Source: Marifrigoribacter sp965178585
Lineage (GTDB): Bacteria; Bacteroidota; Bacteroidia; Flavobacteriales; Flavobacteriaceae
DNA: 64,000 bases
Reading direction: 5' to 3'
Assembly: GCA_965178585.1 (NCBI GenBank)
Contig: OZ238267.1
Coordinates: 744,001 to 808,000, forward strand
The notes beneath the pieces were generated by a model that had not been told where the DNA came from, searched no databases, and was given only the letters and a program-made list of their open reading frames with translations. Within the stretch, counting starts at the first letter, position 1. Each line of letters opens with the position of its first letter. Below are positions 62,424-64,000 of the stretch, in pieces. A program made the position numbers and the translations under genes.

Positions 62424-63479
62424 ATGGGAATGAAACTCTCAAGATTTAATTTTGATTTACCAGAAGAATTATTAGCCGAATATCCTGCGGCAAACAGGGA
62501 TGAATCACGTTTAATGGTGTTGAACAGAAAAGAACAAACCATTGAACATAAAATGTTTAAAGACCTTAAGGATTATTTTAGAGAAGACGATGTGCTTGTT
62601 TTAAATAATACAAAGGTATTTCCTGCTAGATTATATGGTAACAAAGAAAAAACGGGAGCCCGTATTGAAGTGTTTCTTTTAAGAGAACTAAATAAAGAAA
62701 CTCGTCTATGGGATGTTTTAGTAGATCCTGCTAGAAAAATTAGAATTGGAAATAAATTATATTTTGGTGAAGATGATTCATTAGTAGCTGAAGTAATCGA
62801 TAATACAACCTCTAGAGGAAGAACTTTACGTTTTTTATATGATGGTCCCTATGAGGATTTTCGTAAAAAATTAACAGAATTAGGTGAAACACCACTTCCT
62901 AAATATATAAAAAGAGAAGTTGAACCAGAGGATAAAGAAAGGTATCAAACAATTTTCGCTAAAAATGAAGGAGCAGTAGCTGCGCCAACTGCGGGATTAC
63001 ACTTTTCAAGACATTTGTTAAAGCGTCTTGAAATTAAAGGAGTAAAGTTTGCAGAAGTTACATTACATGTTGGATTAGGCACGTTTAGCAATGTTGAAGT
63101 AGAGGATTTATCTAAACATAAAATGGATTCAGAAGAAATTCATATCGATAAATTAGCGGAATCAATTATAAATGAGGGAATTGCAAACAAAAGAAGAATT
63201 TGTGCAGTAGGTACAACAGCAATGAGAGCTTTAGAAAGTTCGGTTTCTTCAAATGGGACATTAAATGCTTACGATGGTTGGACTAATAAATTTATTTTTC
63301 CTCCTTATGATTTTAGCATAGCAAATATGATGGTTACTAATTTCCATACTCCAAAATCAACGTTAATGATGATGGTTTCTGCATTTGCTGGGCACGATTT
63401 TATTAGAGAAGCTTATGATGTTGCAATCAAAGAAAAATATAGATTTTACACCTATGGAGATGCAATGTTAATCATCTAA
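62424..63479 (+). CDS. queA: S-adenosylmethionine:tRNA ribosyltransferase-isomerase
   Basis: The 351-residue enzyme makes epoxyqueuosine in tRNA. It shows the family start MKLSRFNFDLPEELLAEYP, then NRDESRLMVLNR, DDVLVLNNTKVFPARLYG, GRTLRFLYDG, the catalytic region AAPTAGLHFSRHLL and HVGLGTFSNVE, and YRFYTYGDAMLI at the end. The second methionine at 62430 could also be the start. Confidence 0.97.
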   Translation: MGMKLSRFNFDLPEELLAEYPAANRDESRLMVLNRKEQTIEHKMFKDLKDYFREDDVLVLNNTKVFPARLYGNKEKTGARIEVFLLRELNKETRLWDVLVDPARKIRIGNKLYFGEDDSLVAEVIDNTTSRGRTLRFLYDGPYEDFRKKLTELGETPLPKYIKREVEPEDKERYQTIFAKNEGAVAAPTAGLHFSRHLLKRLEIKGVKFAEVTLHVGLGTFSNVEVEDLSKHKMDSEEIHIDKLAESIINEGIANKRRICAVGTTAMRALESSVSSNGTLNAYDGWTNKFIFPPYDFSIANMMVTNFHTPKSTLMMMVSAFAGHDFIREAYDVAIKEKYRFYTYGDAMLII

Positions 63480-63497
63480 ATTCTTAAAATATTTATT

Positions 63498-63530
63498 AAA
63501 ACCCCGATAATTTATCGGGGTTTTTTGTTT
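63498..63530 (+). terminator. Terminator of queA
   Basis: A 12-bp perfect stem (AAAACCCCGATA with TATCGGGGTTTT) with loop ATT and a T run. Confidence 0.93.
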
Positions 63531-63604
63531 TATAACGATTTGATTTTCAAATATCAGAATAATAAAGTATTTTAGTAAGCTAATACTATTTTAATCAGGT
63601 ATTA

Positions 63605-64000
63605 ATGAAAAGATTTTTACTTTTTATATTAATTTTAATAATCTCTAATGGATTATTTTCCCAGGAAGCAAATAGAACTTTGCCAATGAGCTGGAATTAT
63701 AATTTAAGAAGTTCTATTGACCTTATAGAATTGCCTCCTTTAGATATAGAAAGTATTGTTGCTGAAGATAGTATCAATGATTTAGATAAAAGTCTTCCGT
63801 GGCGCTATGGAATTTCTAGACCTTTAATTTTAGACTATGAAAACGATGGCGAATGGACCGAATTACCTAATAATAGAGGTAGAATATGGCAAATAGCTAT
63901 TTGGTCGCCAGATGCAGCAAATTTAAGTGTAAACTTTAATGATTTTAAATTACCAGAAGGAGCAATGATGCATCTTTACAATGATGATAGAACTGATGTT
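63605..64000 (+). CDS. Secreted protein, 5' part (possible T9SS trypsin-like peptidase)
   Basis: The visible 132 residues have a signal peptide (ends LFSQ), a segment rich in Leu, Asp and Ser with PWRYGISRP, and a beta-sandwich-like part with GRIWQIAIWSPDAANLSVNF and LPEGAMMHLYN. This resembles the N-terminal domain of large secreted trypsin-like or lysyl endopeptidase-like T9SS substrates. The catalytic part lies outside the window, so the family is a guess. Start at the ATG at 63605. Confidence 0.6.
   Translation, partial: MKRFLLFILILIISNGLFSQEANRTLPMSWNYNLRSSIDLIELPPLDIESIVAEDSINDLDKSLPWRYGISRPLILDYENDGEWTELPNNRGRIWQIAIWSPDAANLSVNFNDFKLPEGAMMHLYNDDRTDV

Overview
The window is AT-rich chromosomal DNA from a member of the Flavobacteriaceae (Bacteroidota). 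The evidence is a contiguous gldKLMN type IX secretion (T9SS) and gliding-motor cluster, secreted proteins with T9SS C-terminal sorting domains, a SusC/TonB-type outer-membrane receptor, GldA, a GSCFA protein, and many promoters of the Bacteroidota type (TTG near -33, TAnnTTTG near -7). Gene order and intact housekeeping genes indicate chromosome, not plasmid or phage. I found no integrase, IS transposase, CRISPR array or rRNA.

Layout. 0-6.9 kb: end of a sigma-54 activator, miaB, a membrane protein, topA, and an arginase-fold protein with eroded metal ligands. 7-11.6 kb: gldK-gldL-gldM-gldN, closed by a strong terminator. 11.7-18.7 kb: an FAD oxidoreductase, an ABC-F protein, an outer-membrane receptor and an AsmA-like protein. 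18.8-25.2 kb: an initiator tRNA followed by an accessory region bounded by a perfect 39-bp repeat of the tRNA terminator. It holds a truncated FG-GAP protein, an array of NTF2/SnoaL-like lipoproteins, and a frameshifted HxlR regulator. 25.2-34.3 kb: a YtfJ/YtfI-like pair, a beta-barrel gene with an internal stop, a bestrophin-small protein-ChrA cluster, a secreted nuclease-like protein and an S9 peptidase. 34.3-42.7 kb: housekeeping genes (TrmH-like, era, der, MerR, M23 peptidase, alaS, GSCFA).

42.6-52.2 kb is the most interesting part. Secreted and envelope proteins, two paralogous TPR sensor kinases, a small membrane protein and one NarL/LuxR-type response regulator lie together. Five promoters there carry the same 18-bp inverted repeat at a nearly constant distance from the -7 element. 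I read this as an undescribed, autoregulated two-component envelope regulon. The first kinase carries an in-frame TAA.

52.2-64 kb: metK behind a SAM-II-like riboswitch, a PagL-type lipid A deacylase with a GIN-domain lipoprotein, and a short GldA. Then comes an aromatic amino acid operon (pheA, DAHP synthase/chorismate mutase, rsgA, dtd, mazG-like, aroA) preceded by a leader peptide rich in Phe/Trp/Tyr and a terminator, which is classical attenuation architecture. queA and the start of a secreted T9SS-type protein end the window.

Four genes in the accessory parts are broken by a single event each (three in-frame TAA codons and one poly-A frameshift) and one is truncated at its 3' end, while I found no such lesion in the housekeeping genes. 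These are either real decay or phase variation, or sequence errors. Raw-read checks would decide.
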